Assembly (NCBI GenBank): GCA_015501585.1
Contig: JADNRY010000318.1
Location: 1-64,000 of the forward strand
Length of the DNA: 64,000 bases
Reading direction: 5' to 3'
Source: Rhodocollybia butyracea
Taxonomy: Eukaryota > Basidiomycota > Agaricomycetes > Agaricales > Omphalotaceae
Shown here: in pieces, positions 22,201 to 33,442 of the stretch
Layout: the number at the start of each line of letters is the position of its first letter
Numbering within the stretch: position 1 is the first letter of the stretch
Position numbers and translations under genes: made by a program
Notes under the pieces: model-generated
Told to the model about the DNA's origin: nothing
Databases searched by the model: none
What the model saw: the letters and a program-made list of their open reading frames with translations, nothing else

Positions 22201-22838
22201 TATCCAGGTACATACAATATCTAAACTGTACACTTCCCATTACTGACTCTGTATCCGTCCAGCAACGCAACAAGCCTAAGGAGCCACCAAAAGCCCGGAA
22301 CAGGCACCCTTCTTTCTTCCTACTCTACCGGGCGTTGAAACCAGATTCGCTACAGACGCCAAACAGGATACGTCACAAAAGCCTTCACGACGAATAGAGC
22401 AGGCCGCTGCAAACACTGAGAGCATCTTTTTACAGCGGCTCCAAGGAGATGATATAAATGGGGATTGTGAGATCTAACTAAACCATCTTCAGGAAATAGC
22501 CTCTCATTACCCATTTAGATGAATCCCTGTTCTCGTTCGCGAAAACGTTGTCACCTGCAGCTCTTGACCTTGAGCTCCAGTCTTTGGTTACCCTTGATCA
22601 CCTTCAAACCTTTATCAATGCCCTGAGGCAGAGGCTATTATCGCATCAAGACTTTGAAGCTGTTCAGGCATTTCTGAACGTGTTTATCCGAATGCACGCC
22701 GATAGCATCATCTCGAACTCTGAACTGCACAGCGATATGGAGAGACTGATGACGGTGCAACGTTCGGAAAGCCAGAGGATCCTCGAGTTGATCGCTTCGT
22801 CTCTCGGGGCTCTTGGGTTTGTCAGAGATACATCGTAG
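19266..22838 (+). CDS. UTP21: Utp21 (WDR36), SSU processome WD40 protein; frame-broken as read
   Basis: Fourteen exons with intact GT-AG sites (first 19266..19520, then 19574..19674, 19726..19846, 19899..20028, 20084..20301, 20361..20538, 20587..20773, 20822..21363, 21417..21609, 21663..21850, 21903..22006, 22062..22207, 22263..22466, last 22519..22838). Diagnostic segments are LFVPFRALGLVTNHIPF, CLGKSWALWNGSK, SSQGAIQLWNIRS, ITSGEDNSVKQWLF, SFSPTNDFLASSHVD and the Utp21 C-terminal domain SPAALDLELQSLVTL. Utp21 is an essential nucleolar factor for 18S rRNA maturation. As given, the frame shifts by one base at about 19435, 20468, 21158, 21314, 21417 (a T6 run) and 22300 (a C run). There are no other stops. 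This is either recent inactivation or sequencing indels. Confidence 0.9.
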
Positions 22839-23457
22839 ACACGTACAGAGTCATATTTGTGCCTCAGTCAATCAGATGCATAGAAATACCTATTTCGATG
22901 CGTTACTAAAACCTGCAACGCTCCCTGCGAAGTGTCCAGTACGTTGTTTTCAGTCGTACTAAAATTTCTCTAGTATTTCTCTTCCCAGTCACTGATATGC
23001 GACACCAAAACAAATTCGAAGTACCATTTGAATGGTCACTGTATTACTTTGCATACTCGAATCAGAACTTGAGTCACAAAAGTTGGACCAAGTTCCAACG
23101 CCGACTGTTACCTTCACGCCTCCGTCGGCTCACTGGATTCCTTATGAATCCATCGAATTGATGCTGGTTGAAGCCATAGATAAGTTACACCGAATGCTAT
23201 CAAGGTCTAGCCAGAGTTCAAATCAATCAAGTGTACACGCACGAAGTATGTGGAGTTTCTGAAATGTATCTCCGTTAAGAGCACAATACATCGGAAGGTA
23301 ATCATCACAAATGGGCTAGGCTGATTGGGTCTTGAAGCCTTGAGGGTTCAATTGCCGTGAAAAATAGAATAAGAATTCACAAAGTGATCGATTTCCAAAC
23401 TCAATCATCCCTCAGGGAGTTACTAAAATGATCAATAAAAAAGATTCATGAAGAGAT
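22839..23457. other. 3' flank of Utp21 and HRI1-like remnant
   Basis: Around 23090-23190 the minus strand is related to the 5' part of the HRI1-like gene at 31283 (shared GCTTCAACCA, CGATGGATTC and CGAGCCGACGG-like motifs), but with stops. Related scraps lie at 25540-25650 and 29950-30000. The remainder is A/T-rich and has no gene that I can support. Confidence 0.45.
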
Positions 23458-25204
23458 TTACAGAGGAATTTGTTTATAGTTATGAGTACGGAGAATAGGA
23501 ACCAGACCCGTGTCATGCAGATCGGGCTCAGGCTCAAATATGTTCTTGTCGTGTGGAGTACGGACCAGACCCGATACGTTCTTGTCGTGGGGATTATCCG
23601 GATATGAGAAGCGAAGATTCAACCCTTTCCCTTTCAGCCTCCGTAGAATATCCAGCTCCATTTTCGAAAAAGATGGTTGGTTTGGGAAAGTTATATGACA
23701 AAATTTTAACGGTGACTGGGCCCGACTGTCCAGAAAACTTGTCAAGGCTGCAGGTGTAAAAAAATTATTGCACGCCTTCAATTGGGCAATTGATCTGCCC
23801 GTAGTGTTGACACTAAAGATCTGGATGCTTTCGAGTCGAGGCCAACATGGAATGGGGTTACTGGGCGAAGAGGCGAGACTCACAAGATGAGAGTCTTGTA
23901 AAGGGTGAGGACAAAGTGGCAACAGAGGTATGGGGTCCGTGAATTTGAAGCTGGTGAGATTTGGAATTAACGACAGGCATTCCGTAAACACCTCTGGTGT
24001 TGTTGTCATTTCCAACTCTAATTCCTCCAGTATATCCAATAGGAGTGACACAAATAATAGTTTGGACACTATAATTGCGACATGGAAGAAACAGCTGAGT
24101 GATTGCAAAGCTGGACAGCGAATGCAACCAAACATGGAAAGAATATTTGCTTGGGGGTCACCTTCACCTATTCGCCCTAGTATAAAGGACAGCCGCAGTT
24201 TTCTCAGATTGTTTAGATACACAGTCACCCTGTCCTTCCAGTGAGGATAATCTCGGGACATATCAAGCAGCAAGTCTAATGTGCGAATTTGTGGAACAGT
24301 TAGAGTATCCAGAGCCTCGTAAACATGCATTGCAGTTGAAATAGTAAGGTTGGTTAGGTGCTTCCAATTACAAGATAACAAAGAATACTTCTTTTGCGGG
24401 AGTAACTGTAGGCTAATTCTGTGCAAACTAGGCGTTCGGGAAACAAGAATGCTAAGAGCAAGCTGGGCTGCGGGGGCGGAGTTTGCGTCAGCTCTACAAT
24501 AAAGGGGAAATCTTGTTCGAACTAGCGAATCCCGCAAGCACAAAGATGCAAGGATGGGAAAAGTAGGTGGTGCGAGTTCCCCCAAAATGGCTAGGATGGG
24601 TGAAGGCAGTGATAGGTACACATTTTCGAATCTGCGGCTGAATTTCATGACAGAACGAAGTAAGTTCTCCTGAATTGGAGCTGTCCCAGAATTTACGGGC
24701 ACAGCTCCATGCAAGGAGATGGACAGTGGGAGGGAACCAGACCTCTCCAACCAGGCGACAACGCCTTTAACTCGCTTTGCACAAGCCTCAGCGCTCAAAT
24801 GGACTGGAAGATGAACGTGTAACGAGTTCCACAACCTGGGAGTAGCGAGGGCGATATGCCTCCAGTCCTTACAGATGGTGGTCAGAAGGAGCGGAGCTTG
24901 GGTGAGATCCCGGAGCCCATACAGAGGGTCAGATGGAAGACATTGCACAAATATCTCTGCAAGTGTTTCTGGAGGGATTTGGCGCACTGGAGAGAGCAAT
25001 GCTCCATGAGCATCGTAGCTCTTGACTTTTTGCTTTTCGTGCAAAAGCGCGTCCAGAGTAGCTTGTGCATGATCGATATGCAATTCCAACGAAGCGAGGA
25101 TGAACAAGCATAGCTTCGAGCCTGTTCAGTTCAGCTGCAGTGGGAATATAATTTGCTCCAATCATCGGGGAGAATGGTGAGCGGTTTGTATCTCAGTCAG
25201 ATAT
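23458..25204 (-). pseudogene. F-box protein, array copy 1 (5' end damaged)
   Basis: A single open frame of 549 codons (23458..25107) encodes the F-box core SPVRQIPPETLAEIFVQCLP, ICKDWRHIALATPRLWNSLHV and a long LRR-like C-terminal part ending NYKQIPL. The true start of the family (MSDWDTN) has decayed. At 25202-25204 ATG reads ATA, the fourth codon TGG reads TGA, and 11 bp between CATCCT and CGCTTCG are missing. An internal Met (25107) could still give a protein with an intact F-box, so it may be expressed as a truncated form. Members are expected to bind Skp1 and recruit substrates to an SCF ubiquitin ligase. Confidence 0.75.
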
Positions 25205-26861
25205 GGTCGTGGAAGTACAGTGACAAGAGCCTGCAGCCGAAAGTTGTCATTTGATCGATCATACACTCATATGATTCATGCGTCATGCATCATGACAATT
25301 ACAGGCAGCATCGATTCCAAAGTTTTTTTCGACACCAGGCTTACACAACGGACGTTGCTATCTGTAATTGAGCAAGATATTCGTGTCGAAACGTAGGTTC
25401 GTGATTTTCGTTCACCTTCGGGAAAAATTGGCAAAAATTTGCGGAGCGAGAAAGAGTGTTAGAGAGCGATGGTATGGCGCCTCTTCTTATATTTGAAACA
25501 GAGCTTGACTTGCCACACCCTACCTCTCAAAAGTCGGACAAAGTTCCAACGTCCATTGTTGCCTTCATGTCTTTATTGGCTCACTGGTTTCCTCCTGAGG
25601 AATCCAGCGAATTGATTCTCGAATGGATATGGTTGAAGCCATGTGACCGAATACTATCAACATCCAAATCAATCGAATGTACACACGCAGGGTTTCCTTG
25701 TAAACTTATAAGGTCTACACATCTGAGAGTATCAGTCTTAGTAATTCAAAAGAGAGGATCACACCTAGCTCTTGAGCCAATATTGATTAACGACACTTCG
25801 CCTCCAATGACAGCTGCTCGACTATGTTCAGCCTGTCCCAAACAGATTCCTATCGATGGTACACCTTGGTTAGATTAGAGAGACCCTGTGCTTGAGCTTG
25901 TACTACGAAGCACAATTTGCTGGCAGTCGACGGAAAATAGCTGCGCTTGTTTGCTGGATGCCGCAATTCTGGCCTATGATTCGTGTAGTAGTAGAGGCCG
26001 CAAAATAATTTGCATGTACTGGTCCAAGTCTCGAGAGCTGACATGTCAGAAATGCATCGTCAGCAATCACCACTTCGATTTTCGATTTTGATATTGATGT
26101 TCGAGGAATAGAAACAAGGTGCTCAAACGCTTCTTGTCAGTGAGGTCCTTACACTTGATGAACAAGGTAGACAAGCTCGGGTATAAGTGAAGGTGGCAAA
26201 GAGAATTGTACGGAATGTAGCAACACCAACATGATCGGACTTTTATAATGAAACAAACTTAGAGTTCGCGCTGGAGAAATAAAGGGCTAAGTGACAAAGG
26301 AAGATAGATAAGGATTTGGGGAAGAGTGTCGAGAAGGAAGGTCGGAAAAGGAATGAAAGATTGACCCAACTAAATTTCGGCCTGGGCGTCACATTGGAGG
26401 CCTTTAGGAGTTTAATAATTTCTGTGAGAGATCGATTTCCAAACTCAATCATCCCTGGAGCGACCAAAATTAATGAAAAAATTCATGAAAAAATTCATGA
26501 AAAAATTCATGAAAAAAAGATTGCAGCGAAATTTGCTTAGGAGTCAGATTACAGTGAGCTAAAACCAAGCACACATACTGTACAATTATTAGAGGTGAAG
26601 TGAAAAGATTACATCAGTGGATTACTTCGATACAGGTGAAAAAAAGCAGAACTCAAGGAGATGGAGTGTATGGAGGGGAGGGGCAAGGGGAGAGTGAGAA
26701 GGAGAAGGAGAAGGGGACGATGAGGTGAGGCTGATGCATGGCGGCAGAGTTTGTTTGCATTTCAAACATACACTCAAAATAGGGGAAGACATGTTGGGGC
26801 TCCTCGGTGAGGAGGGAGTCTGTGTATTATGAGAAAAGGGTTGCACAGCGCGGGCACTTTC
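25205..26861. other. array spacer: HRI1-like remnant, 12-bp tandem repeat, purine tract
   Basis: Bases 25540-25650 (minus) resemble the start of the HRI1-like gene (ATATCCATTCGAGAATC shared). At about 26469-26517 the 12-bp unit AAAAAATTCATG occurs three to four times. A plus-strand purine-rich run (GGAGAAGGAGAAGG) spans about 26639-26735. An open frame at 25456..25878 (plus) is antisense to the HRI1 remnant and is unlikely to be real. No intact gene. Confidence 0.5.
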
Positions 26862-27013
26862 TGTAAGAGCCCTGACTCTTAATGCCTCAGACCATGAGCA
26901 AGATCTTGTTCTATTAGAGAAATAGACCAAAACGAGTATGTGGTACGAGGATAAGAGTAGACTAATTATGTAATAACGGCGCTAACGGCAATGAACGTGC
27001 CGTAGGCGTTACA
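26862..27013 (-). mobile_element. solo LTR of the small 1.48-kb LTR element
   Basis: A 152-bp sequence with ends TGTAACGCC...GGGCTCTTACA when read on the minus strand. It matches the LTRs of the complete element at 61209-62690. CTTTC at 26857-26861 and CTTTC at 27014-27018 form the expected 5-bp target duplication. It marks an insertion followed by LTR-LTR recombination. Confidence 0.9.
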
Positions 27014-27718
27014 CTTTCTGAAATATAGGGGACATTTGGTGTCCACGTATCATTGGCAGGGGCGTCCCAACGATGGGGAATGCCTGCGATGAATCCAACA
27101 GCACGGCCACGAGCAATCGTTACTGACGGTGTGCCAGGAGGAAAAGTAATGGGACGACCGTTTCGTTCCAAGGGTGGAAAGTAATGGTACCATCTGTGCG
27201 CGCAAGTTCCATTGAAAAGTTGTAGCTTTGTCCTTGTCCTGACCTAGCAGTAGACGCGCCGACGAAAACGTCTCATGGGCACTTTTGAATTGCTACTGTA
27301 TGATGAGTCAATCAAAAAATCATATTGAAAGAAAGGGGATACCGTTGTGGATGCCCTGAGACGAGAGAACTTGTTACAGAACAATCTATAGTTGGGTAGC
27401 AAGTATCGAGGGATGAAGGGGAAAATTTTGGAAATTTTGCGAAGCGTTCGAACGGTTTTCTCAAAACTGATAACATATTATAGTTTACTCTGGTGTTTAG
27501 GAGACCGATATCACTCACTCTCTTAAAGCAAGTTCAAGGTCTTGCGTCGCAGGACTGTTCAAACATTCAGTCTCCAGTTGGCACGGTTCACCATGCGTTC
27601 TTTCATGATTCTACTTGCGTTGCAGTGTCCCTTTGGGTTTGGATGTATCTATGGCATGCGCATCACCAACTGAGTCGTCTACTTAACTCAAAATCAATGA
27701 AATGATTCATGAAGAAAT
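27014..27718. other. array spacer (3' flank of F-box copy 2)
   Basis: A minus-strand frame 26962..27171 continues out of the solo LTR and is not a gene. Bases about 27540-27640 are similar, in inverted orientation, to the 3' flank of the sixth F-box gene at about 51115-51200, so this flank was copied together with the gene. Nothing else is recognisable. Confidence 0.5.
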
Positions 27719-29437
27719 TTACAGAGAAATTTGTTTACAAGTCATAGATTGGGAGATGACGGGGAACAGACCTAGGTCAGGTGGATCGGGCTCATGGTCC
27801 GTAGAAGGAATGTCCATATAAGAAAAGCGAAGGTCCAACCCATTCTTTCCCAGGCTCCGCAAGATATCCAGCTCCATTTTTGAAAAAGATGGTTGGTTTT
27901 GGAAAAGTATATGACACGTTTTCAATGGCGACTGGGCCCGACTGTCCAGAAATTCTGTCAAGGCTGCAGATGTTAAAAGATCGCTGCATGCCTCTTGGGC
28001 ACTGATACTCGAGATCTGGATGCTTTCAAGTCGAGGCCAACACGGAGTGGGGTTACTAGGTGAAGAGGTAAGACTCACAATATGAGAGTCTTGTAGAGGG
28101 GTATCTTCGCCGGTTTGATATGTGGAGTCGGTGAATTTAAAGCTGGTTAAATTCGGAATTAACGACAAGCATTCCGTCAACATCTCTGACGTTGTCGCCA
28201 TGTCTAGCTCTAATTCCTCCAGCATATCTAATGGGAGTGATGTGAACATTAGTTTGGATACTACTGTAATCATTGGAGGGCAGGAAACGCTGAGTGATTG
28301 CAAAACTGGACAGTGGATGCGACCAAACATGGACAGAAAGTCAGATTTAAGGACGTTTTGCCCCAGCATCATTCGCGGTGCCAAGGACAATTGCAGTTTG
28401 CTCAGATTATTTAGATGCACAGTCGCCTGGTCCTTACAGTCATGACATATCTCAATTGTCAAGGCTAGTGTGCGCATTTGCGGAACTTGAGCCAAAACAT
28501 TTCGAGCTTGGTCAGGATGCATTGGGCTCGAAAGATCGAGGCTGGTTAGATGCTTCCAATTGCAAGGTAACATCAAATACTTGATAGCCTCGACGGATAG
28601 CTGTAGGCTAACAGCATGCAAACCAGGCATTCGGGGGAAAAGGAGACGAAGAAGAGCAAAGTTGGCTGCCGCAGCGGTATCTTTACTCGCTTCGGACAAA
28701 GTAAGGGAACATCTTCCTCGCATTGGATTGTCAACACCCAGATCCCGCAGCCGTAAAGAGGCAAGGATGGGAAAAGTAGGTGGTGCGAGCTCACCAAAAA
28801 TGGATAAGATGGATGAGGACAGTGATAGGTACACGTTTTCAAATCTGTGGCTGAATTTCATAACAGAGCGAAGCAAGTTTTCCTGATTTGGAGCTGTGTT
28901 GGAGTCCGACTTTCCATGCAAGGACCTATGTATGGAGATGGACAATGGGAGGGAACCAGACCGTTCCAACCAGGCAATAACGCCTTGGACGCGCTTTGCA
29001 CAAGCCCCGGCGGTCATACTGATCGGAAGATAAACATGTAACGATTTCCACAGTCTGGGAGTAGTGAGGGCGACATGCCTCCAATCCTTGCAGATGGTAG
29101 TCAGAAGGAGCGGAGCTTTGGTGAGATCCCGGAGCCCATACGGAGGGTCAGATGGAAGACACTGCACGAATATCTCTGCAAGCGTTTCTGCAGGAATCTG
29201 GCGCACTGGAGAGAGCAGTGCTCTATGAGCGTCAACGTAGCTCTTGACTATTTGCCTTTCACGCAGAAGTGCGTCCAGGGTAGCCTGTGTGTGATCGATA
29301 TCCAATTCCAACGAAGCGAGTTTGTTCACAGGATGAACTAGTATAGCTTTGAGCCTGTTCAGCTCAGCTGCAGTGGGGATATAATTTGTCCCAATTATCG
29401 GGGCAAATGGTGAGTGGTTTGTATCCCAGTCGGACAT
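27719..29437 (-). CDS. F-box protein, array copy 2 (intact)
   Basis: An uninterrupted intronless frame of 572 residues starts MSDWDTNHSPFAPIIG. Residues about 15-60 are a Leu/Lys/Glu-rich coiled-coil-like stretch. Residues about 70-120 hold the F-box (LLSPVRQIPAETLAEIFV, CKDWRHVALTTPRLW). The remainder contains irregular leucine-rich segments (PQMRTLALTIEICHD, LEELELDMATTSEMLTEC). F-box proteins are substrate receptors of SCF E3 ligases and bind Skp1 through the F-box; the LRR-like part would contact targets. No target can be inferred. Together with the inverted copy at 49315 it is the only fully intact member in the window. Confidence 0.85.
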   Translation of the reverse strand: MSDWDTNHSPFAPIIGTNYIPTAAELNRLKAILVHPVNKLASLELDIDHTQATLDALLRERQIVKSYVDAHRALLSPVRQIPAETLAEIFVQCLPSDPPYGLRDLTKAPLLLTTICKDWRHVALTTPRLWKSLHVYLPISMTAGACAKRVQGVIAWLERSGSLPLSISIHRSLHGKSDSNTAPNQENLLRSVMKFSHRFENVYLSLSSSILSIFGELAPPTFPILASLRLRDLGVDNPMRGRCSLTLSEASKDTAAAANFALLRLLFPRMPGLHAVSLQLSVEAIKYLMLPCNWKHLTSLDLSSPMHPDQARNVLAQVPQMRTLALTIEICHDCKDQATVHLNNLSKLQLSLAPRMMLGQNVLKSDFLSMFGRIHCPVLQSLSVSCPPMITVVSKLMFTSLPLDMLEELELDMATTSEMLTECLSLIPNLTSFKFTDSTYQTGEDTPLQDSHIVSLTSSPSNPTPCWPRLESIQISSISAQEACSDLLTSAALTEFLDSRAQSPLKTCHILFQNQPSFSKMELDILRSLGKNGLDLRFSYMDIPSTDHEPDPPDLGLFPVISQSMTCKQISL

Positions 29438-30535
29438 GGTAGTGGCTTAGTGGCCTACAGGTAACGTGGATGCTATGTCAAAAGTTGATCACGTACACAT
29501 GACCGACTTCACCCTCAGCCCTCATCATCCTAATAATTACAGCGCTTTTATTCGACGTCACCAGGCTTACACAACAGGCATTAAGATCTTAGTACAGGAA
29601 GCGGAAATAATGCTAATAAAACATGGAATTCAGCGGTAAGTGAATGAAGTTCTCATCTATATACCATTCCTAAAGAAAAAAAGGACAATACGGACATTCA
29701 AAACAGAATAAAGTACAAGTTCTTGATCTGTACTCTTCCCTTTCCCAGTCCAACCTAGTTCACACTGTTCTCTCATGGTTCATCTCGCATCTACCGCATG
29801 CACATCACGCCCCATCCTTCATTTCTTTTATTCCTCAAACAGATACACAACAATGCCTCTCCCTGTCATTTACCTAGGTTCCGTTCAACAAGCTCGTTCT
29901 TTGGATGATCGTGGCCATGGAGTTGCTTGATGACAGAGTGTGGCTCGCTCACCTTTTGAAAGGCGGACAAAGTGCCAACGAGCATTGTTACCTTCACATT
30001 TATTCGTGGAAACGAAAAATCTGCAGAGTACTTACTAGGTCTGGAGGGGCGTTTGCAAGGTCTTACCACGGATTCCCTTCCTACAGCATTCACACACTGA
30101 CTGCAGTAGTTGACAAAGCTCGAAGTCTTGTGAGATTGACAGAAACGAGGGGATCCCGGTAGTGGCAGATACGGCGACGGCCAATCCAGATGTTAACGTA
30201 TCACAAACTGACGTGGTGTGTTGGTGTACGTCGTGCTACAGTATGGTTTATCCATGTCCTTTGACCAATATTGTTGGACCGAGAGTTTTAAGTTGGCAGA
30301 CTCTTTCCGAGTTGTTATACGTTGTTCGACATCAGCGGCCGTACCCCTGTACGGAGACTAGGACTAGTGCGTCAATGGCGCATTGACGACCAAAATTATG
30401 TTCAGAAATTATGTGCCGAATCATTTTATGAACCACTGACAATACGGATGCTCAAAACGTACAAGTCCTTGATCTGAACAGCATAGTGACATTTGAAAAT
30501 TGTGTGTCGAATCATTTTATGAACTACTTGTTCCT
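29438..30535. other. array spacer with decayed SKP1 tail and HRI1-like scrap
   Basis: The F-box promoter side is followed at 29649-29730 by sequence related to the 3' end of SKP1 (TTCTCATCTAT...CCATTCCT and AATAAAGTA...TTCTTGAT). At about 29950-30000 a minus-strand fragment resembles the HRI1-like remnants (GTGAAGGTAACAATG). The rest has only short frames. Confidence 0.5.
29649..29730 (-). pseudogene. SKP1 3'-end remnant (unit of F-box copy 2)
   Basis: The most decayed of three copies of the last SKP1 exons found upstream of array F-box genes. It keeps the TCTCATCTAT and ATTCC blocks of the SKP1 terminal exon and the TTCTTGAT block of the penultimate exon, with several small deletions. Identity is low, so this assignment rests on its position and on comparison with the clearer copies at 33650 and 36053. 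Confidence 0.5.
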
Positions 30536-31283
30536 TTACTGGTTCTTTTCCAGAACAAGCCACTGGTCGCCATTCCACTCCACTTCACTTCCCTCAACCC
30601 ACTTTGATGTATCTTCTGGTAACAGCGTGACACCACTCCTAGTGGCATGTATTACTTCCCATTTACGGTCGACCATGCGGGCTTGAATCGCCCAAAAGAC
30701 ACCCCTCGAATCCCTTCCAAGCGCAAGCTGCCAACCTCCTACGTGTCCATACCAGCTAGTCTGGGCTAGGTTTCGCAATAGGAGGGTTTTGTTATCGGTG
30801 GGATGCTCATCTCTCCATACCTCCTCGTAAGCAGTCATTTTTCCCGTCGCTGGATTCACCATCTCACCCTTTTCTAGGATGGTGCCGTCAGGTAGCTCGG
30901 TGTTGTAACCATAGTCCACAACTTCCTCGGACGAATCCTTGTATACGTATACAAATCGGTACAATGCAGATGCTGAAGCTGAGAAATCGTACTTGCCTCA
31001 ACACGAGAGTCAATCGAATGCGTGAATTTTGTTACATTTTTGTCTTCTATCACAACTGAAAAATCTTCTCAGTACCATGTCCAAGTGATAAAGCTTTGAA
31101 TATAGCACTACCGTTTGATCGATAGCCCGCAATACCCCAGTCGAGCACGTTTGACTCTTTCAAGAATCGAACATCGAGGAAGATGCTTGATATCCCTCCA
31201 ATCAATACCACTGTATCCGTCGGCTCGCCGCCTTCCTCGGGAATCCATCGAATCGATTCTCGAATGGATATAGTTGAAGTCAT
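30536..31283 (-). pseudogene. HRI1-like protein gene, frame-interrupted
   Basis: The minus strand begins MTSTISIRESIRWIPEEGG and continues with PTDTVVLIGG, FLDVRFLKE and LDWGIAGYRS. A second block (30536..30964) reads DGTILEKGEMVNPATGKMTAYEEVWRD-type sequence and ends WLVLEKNQ. The order and motifs match the fungal HRI1 family, small beta-barrel proteins of uncertain function that associate with Sec72/Hrr25 in yeast. Between the blocks the frame shifts at about 31060 and 30985 (FSVVIEDKNVTKFTHSIDS is readable in a third frame), with no convincing intron. I therefore treat it as inactivated or affected by indels. Fragments of the same gene recur throughout the F-box array. Confidence 0.6.
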
Positions 31284-31754
31284 CGATAAGTGATAGTGGA
31301 TAAAGGTCGTTCTGTCCGAAATCTAACCAAAGATCTAATCAATTGAGCATACACGTACAGGTGCAGTGTAAGGGGTTTCTTCCTAAACCTTCCTTTAGTA
31401 AGCCTACTAAGTATGAGATCTGTATCATGAGAGTATCAGTCTTAATCAAAGGATGATCACATGTGATGTTTCTCCCGTGGATAATGAGCAATCTGGGGCA
31501 TCGTCCTCGCAAGACCGTAAATTAATAAAAAATGTTGAGGCATTCCAGAAATTCGTGCAGATTCACTGAAGTACTTCAGGGTTCACGTAATAGTCGAACC
31601 AAAGATCTCCAACGAGAACCTTAGTGATGGTGGAGGAACCTTCACACTCGGTAGATAAGGCGCGTACAGCCCGGCTTACATTTATTTGGGGTTCCCCAGG
31701 TGTGTAGTGTTTCGAAGCACTGGTATCAGTACTTGATTTGATTATGAAAACAGG
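31284..31754. other. array spacer
   Basis: Promoter side of the HRI1-like gene and 3' flank of F-box copy 3. The end (about 31610-31740) resembles the 3' flanks of copies 4 and 5 (GTGATGTACC/AGCACTGGTATC-like region). No gene. Confidence 0.5.
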
Positions 31755-33442
31755 TTACAGGGAAATTTGTTTATAGTTTGGAGGATGCATTGAGACCAGA
31801 CCTATCTCAGGTAGATCAGGCTCAGGTTCAGGCGACTTACTGTCCAGATATAAGAAATGAAGGTTCAACCCATTCCTTTCCAAGCTCCGTAAGATATCCA
31901 GCTCCATTTTTGTAAAAGATGGTTGGGCTCGGAAAAGTATATGACAAGTTTTTAATGATGACTGGGTCCGACTGTCCAGAAATCTCATCAAGGCTCCAAG
32001 CGTTAAAAAATTACTGGTTGACTGTCGGGTGTCATGCGTGCTGATGCTCAAGATCTAATGGTTTCGAGTCGAGGCCAACATGGAGTGGGGTTACTGGGTG
32101 AGGAGGTGAGACTCATAATATGAGAGTCTTGTAAAGGACTAGTTTGGGGTAGAGTCGGATATGTGGAGTCCGTGAATTTGAAGTTGGTCAGATTTGGAGT
32201 TAACGACAGGCATTCTGTCAACACCTCTGGTGTTGTTGTCATTTCCAGCTCTAATTCCTCCAGCACATGTAATGGGAGTGACACAAATATTAGTTTGGAT
32301 ACCACAATCATTTTAGGGCAGGAAAGGCTGAACGATTGCAGAGCTGGACAGTGTATGCAATGAAACATTGGAGAGGATATTTGTTTGGAAGTCACTTTGA
32401 GCTGGCACTCGTCGAGCTGGTATAAGGGACAATCGCAGTATGCTCAGATTGTTTAGATAGATAGTCACCTGTCCTTCCAGTCAGCAATGTAGTATTGAAA
32501 TATATCAATCACCAAGTCTAGCGCGCGCATTTGCGGAACTTGAGCCAGAGCATTTAGAGCTTGGTCAACAAGTACCGGGCTCGAAATAGTAAGGCCGGTT
32601 AAATGTTTCCAATCAAAAGGTGACAAATTGCCCCTGAAGACTAACTGTAAGCTAATTCTGTGCAAACTAGGTGCTCGGGAGAAAAGGCGACTAAGAAGAG
32701 CATAGTTGGCTGCAGTGTTATGTTGTTGAGCTCGAGCTAGATTAGCGTAATCCGAGTCCTGCAGCCGTAAGGATGCAAGGAGGGGAAAAGTAGGTGGTGC
32801 AAGCTGGCCAAAAATGGATAAGATGGATGAGGGCAGTGATAGATACACATTTTCAAATCTTTGACTGAATTTCATAACAGAGCGAAGAAATTTCTCCTGA
32901 TTTGGAGCTGCTCTGGGAAATCCCAACCCTCCATGTAAGGAGATGGATAACGGGAGGGAACCAGACCGTTCCAACCACGCGACAACGCCTCGAATGCGCC
33001 TTGCACAAGCCTCAGCACTTAAACGGACCGGAAGATAGACGTGTAACGAGTTCCACAGTCTGGGAGTAGTGAGGGCAATATGCCTCCAATCTTTACAGAT
33101 GGTGGTCAGAAGGAGCGGAGCTTTGGTAAGATCCCGGAGCCCATACGGAGGGTCAGATGGAAGACACTGCACGAATATCTCTGCAAGCGTTTCTGCAGGA
33201 ATCTGGCGCACTGGAGAGAGCAGTGCTTTATGAGCATCAACGTAGCTCATGACTCTTTGCCTTTCGTGCAAAAGTGCGTCCAGAGTAGCCTGTGCGTGAT
33301 CGATATCCAAATCCAACAAAGCGAGTTTATTCACAGGATGAACAAGCATAGATTTAAGCCTGTTCAACTCGGCTGCAGTGGGAATATAATTTGTCCCAAT
33401 CATCGGGGCGAATGGTGAGTGGTTTGTATCCCAGTCGGACAT
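31755..33442 (-). pseudogene. F-box protein, array copy 3 (frameshifted)
   Basis: The start MSDWDTNHSPFAPMIG and the F-box (IPAETLAEIFVQCLPSD, CKDWRHIALTTPRLW) are intact in the first 325 codons (32465..33442). A one-base loss at about 32467, a one-base gain at about 32361 (CCAATG against CCATG in copy 4) and a one-base loss at about 32053 split the C-terminal LRR-like part into 32048..32395 and 31755..32051. A truncated product with a full F-box but no LRR-like domain could in theory be made. It aligns with copies 4 and 2 along its whole length. Confidence 0.8.

Noticed and set aside
29075..29341. Conserved plus-strand frames antisense to several F-box genes (also at 33080, 35417, 28122, 34507)
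   Set aside because: They recur only because the F-box coding strand is conserved; starts and stops differ between copies, and no independent feature supports translation.
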